The notes under the pieces are model-generated. The model saw nothing but the letters and a program-made list of their open reading frames with translations, was not told the DNA's origin and ran no database searches. A stretch of DNA of 8,444 nucleotides. It comes from Treponema sp. (GTDB lineage: Bacteria > Spirochaetota > Spirochaetia > Treponematales > Breznakiellaceae). The position numbers and the translations under genes were made by a program. Below are positions 6,854 to 8,444 of this stretch, piece after piece (within the stretch, counting starts at the first letter, position 1; every line of letters starts with the position of its first letter). The stretch is taken from NCBI GenBank assembly GCA_031257715.1, contig JAIROE010000033.1, positions 1-8,444 on the forward strand, read 5' to 3'.

Positions 6854-8444
6854 CGCCGTTGTCCTTCACCGCCTCTTCCTCATCATCGGCGCTGTGCAGA
6901 TAATCGCAGTCCGGGTTGATGCAGGCCTTGTGGGCGCCGTTTTTTTTGTCGTATTTTTCCACCATGAACCGGCCGCATTTGGGGCAGTTCTGATTCGTGG
7001 GGTTGTAATGGCTGATAAAATCACATTCGGGATAATTGGTACAGCCGTAGAATTCCTTGCCGCGGCCCCTGGTTTTCCGCGCCACAATATCGCCGCCGCA
7101 TTTGGGGCATACGGCAAGGGGAATGGATTTGGTGTTACGGCAATCGGGAAATCCCGAACAGGCAAGGAAGAAACCGAAGCGGCCCAGTTTTTTTACCATG
7201 GGCTTGCCGCATTTTTCGCATACATAATCGGTAGGTTCATCAAGAGTACCCTTGAATGATTCAAGGGTCTTTCCCACTTCCTCAACCCTGTCCCTGAAGG
7301 GCGTCCAGAATTCCCGTATCATGTCGGGCCAGGGGATCTGGTTTTCCTCCACCTCGTCAAGTTTCGTTTCCATGGAGGCGGTAAAAGCCGAATTCACAAC
7401 CTGGGGAAAGGAATCCACAAGAAGATCGTTTATCATCTTTCCCAAAAGGGTCGGCGCAAGCTGTTTATTCGAGCGGGTAACATAGTAGCGGTCAAGCAGT
7501 ACCGATATGATGGGCGCATAGGTGGAAGGCCTGCCTATGCCTTTTTCCTCCAGGGTTTTAACAATGGAAGCGTCAGTGTACCGGGGAGGCCCCTGGGTAA
7601 AATGCTGCTCGGGATAGAATGAATCTATCTTCACTCTGTCGCCCGTTTTGAGCGGCGGATAGGCGCTCCCCTTTTCCTCGCGGGAGGCAAGGAGCTTTAC
7701 CACGCGGTAAAAGCCCTTCTCGATGATTTTCGTTCCCGAAACGCGGAAGATCCCCTCACCTTCAGGATCGTCTTTTCCCGCCGTAATGTCGACGCTTTCT
7801 GTCCTGGTTTTCGCGCTGTTCATCTGGCTTGCCACAAAACGTTCCCAGATAATCGTGTAGAGCCGCAGCTGATCGCGGGTAAGGTGTTCCCTGATGGAAT
7901 CGGGGGTGTAGCTTACATAGGTGGGCCGTACCGCCTCATGGGCGTCCTGCGCCTTCTTCCCGACGGCGTACTCGGCCGGCTTTTCGGGCAGTTCCCCAGG
8001 AAACTCCTTCCCTATCCACGCGCGCACTTCTTCAAGCGCCGTCGCGGAAACGCGAACCGAGTCGGTACGCATGTAAGTAATGAGACCGATACGGGAATTA
8101 CCAATGTTCACCCCTTCGTAAAGCTGCTGGGCCACCTGCATGGTTTTTCTTGAGGTGAAAGAAAGCCGGTTTGCCGCGGTCTGCTGAAGCTGCGAAGTGG
8201 TAAAAGGCGGCCGGGGCCTTACGGTCTTGTCGGTTATCCTCACGTCGGAAACGACACAGACGGCGTCCTTTATTTTTTCAATGATCGCCTTCACTTCGTC
8301 TTCACGGGAGAGTTCCGGCCTGTTTCCCCGCCAGCTTACAAGCTGCGCGGTAAAAGAGTGCTTCCCTACCTTAAAGTCGGCCTCAAGCGTCCAGTATTCA
8401 ACGGGGATGAAGGATTCCACCTCTTTTTCCCGTTCGCAGATGAG
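6843..8444 (-). CDS. topA: DNA topoisomerase I (type IA), C-terminal part
   Basis: Topoisomerase I relaxes negative supercoils by passing strands through a transient 5'-phosphotyrosine break. The window holds the last 533 codons; the frame runs off the edge at 8444 (first residues LICEREKE), so the Toprim domain is missing only because of the window boundary. The active-site Tyr is encoded at 8073-8075 in ITYMRTDS. The family motifs AHEAVRPT (about 7920-7945) and EEKGIGRPSTYAP (about 7512-7550) follow. Three Cys4 zinc ribbons lie at 7140-7220, 7023-7109 and 6906-6986, each as CxxC then Cx5-7C-like pairs, as in the E. coli-type C-terminus. The protein ends in a short acidic tail (ADDEEEAVKDNGDGE). 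The stop TGA (6843-6845) lies inside the recombinase gene, and the two genes are probably cotranscribed. Confidence 0.97.
   Translation of the reverse strand, partial: LICEREKEVESFIPVEYWTLEADFKVGKHSFTAQLVSWRGNRPELSREDEVKAIIEKIKDAVCVVSDVRITDKTVRPRPPFTTSQLQQTAANRLSFTSRKTMQVAQQLYEGVNIGNSRIGLITYMRTDSVRVSATALEEVRAWIGKEFPGELPEKPAEYAVGKKAQDAHEAVRPTYVSYTPDSIREHLTRDQLRLYTIIWERFVASQMNSAKTRTESVDITAGKDDPEGEGIFRVSGTKIIEKGFYRVVKLLASREEKGSAYPPLKTGDRVKIDSFYPEQHFTQGPPRYTDASIVKTLEEKGIGRPSTYAPIISVLLDRYYVTRSNKQLAPTLLGKMINDLLVDSFPQVVNSAFTASMETKLDEVEENQIPWPDMIREFWTPFRDRVEEVGKTLESFKGTLDEPTDYVCEKCGKPMVKKLGRFGFFLACSGFPDCRNTKSIPLAVCPKCGGDIVARKTRGRGKEFYGCTNYPECDFISHYNPTNQNCPKCGRFMVEKYDKKNGAHKACINPDCDYLHSADDEEEAVKDNGDGE
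6906..7220 (-). other. Triple Cys4 zinc-ribbon array of topoisomerase I
   Basis: Twelve cysteines form three regular sets: CEKC...C...C at 7140-7220, CPKC...C...C at 7023-7109 and CPKC...C...C at 6906-6986. Every set is complete, and each second half has the form C(S/T/I)xxPxC typical of topoisomerase zinc ribbons. In the family these bind single-stranded DNA, and in E. coli also RNA polymerase. No ribbon has decayed, unlike many topoisomerases with one degenerate copy. Confidence 0.9.

Noticed and set aside
8418..8420. GTG at 8420 as the start of topA
   Set aside because: The frame continues upstream to the window edge with LICEREKE, which matches internal topoisomerase I sequence, so the gene is cut by the window and does not start here.

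Overview
The window is a compact, single-strand stretch of bacterial housekeeping and flagellar genes. All nine genes lie on the minus strand, so the biological order runs from high to low coordinates: topA (3' part) > xerC/codV-type recombinase > hslV > hslU > flgB > flgC > fliE > fliF > fliG (5' part). Protein sequences and gene order point to a spirochaete, most likely a Treponema-group organism. The base composition looks GC-richer than in T. pallidum or T. denticola, as in some insect-gut or oral treponemes. The genus is an inference from gene order and general protein character; no database comparison was possible.

Region 1 (8444 to 5951) holds the C-terminal two thirds of DNA topoisomerase I, with active-site tyrosine and three four-cysteine zinc ribbons, overlapping by 11 bp a complete 300-residue tyrosine recombinase of the XerC/CodV type. 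Region 2 (5941 to 3819) holds the two-component ATP-dependent protease HslV-HslU. They overlap by 4 bp, and the recombinase stop codon lies inside the hslV ribosome-binding region. Region 3 (3742 to 1) is the start of a basal-body operon: proximal rod proteins FlgB and FlgC, the rod/MS-ring adaptor FliE, the MS-ring protein FliF, and the N-terminal 207 residues of the rotor/switch protein FliG.

The layout looks like one long transcription unit. Junctions are overlaps or gaps of 3 to 76 bp, and no convincing promoter or minus-strand intrinsic terminator was found. The longest gap (76 bp) lies between hslU and flgB, where control is most likely to change from housekeeping to motility. Three of the four longer gaps (60 to 76 bp) or leader regions carry inverted repeats next to ribosome-binding sites.

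The gene order matches, from memory, the topA-codV-clpQ-clpY-codY-flgB-flgC-fliE-fliF-fliG order of Bacillus subtilis, without codY and without the gid/trmFO gene that follows topA there. It also matches hslV-hslU-flgB in Borrelia. No RNA gene, mobile element, CRISPR array or novel system was found. The points worth a second look are the expanded I domain of HslU, the HslV prosegment, the RNA hairpins at the flgB, fliE and fliF starts, and the ancient gene neighbourhood itself.
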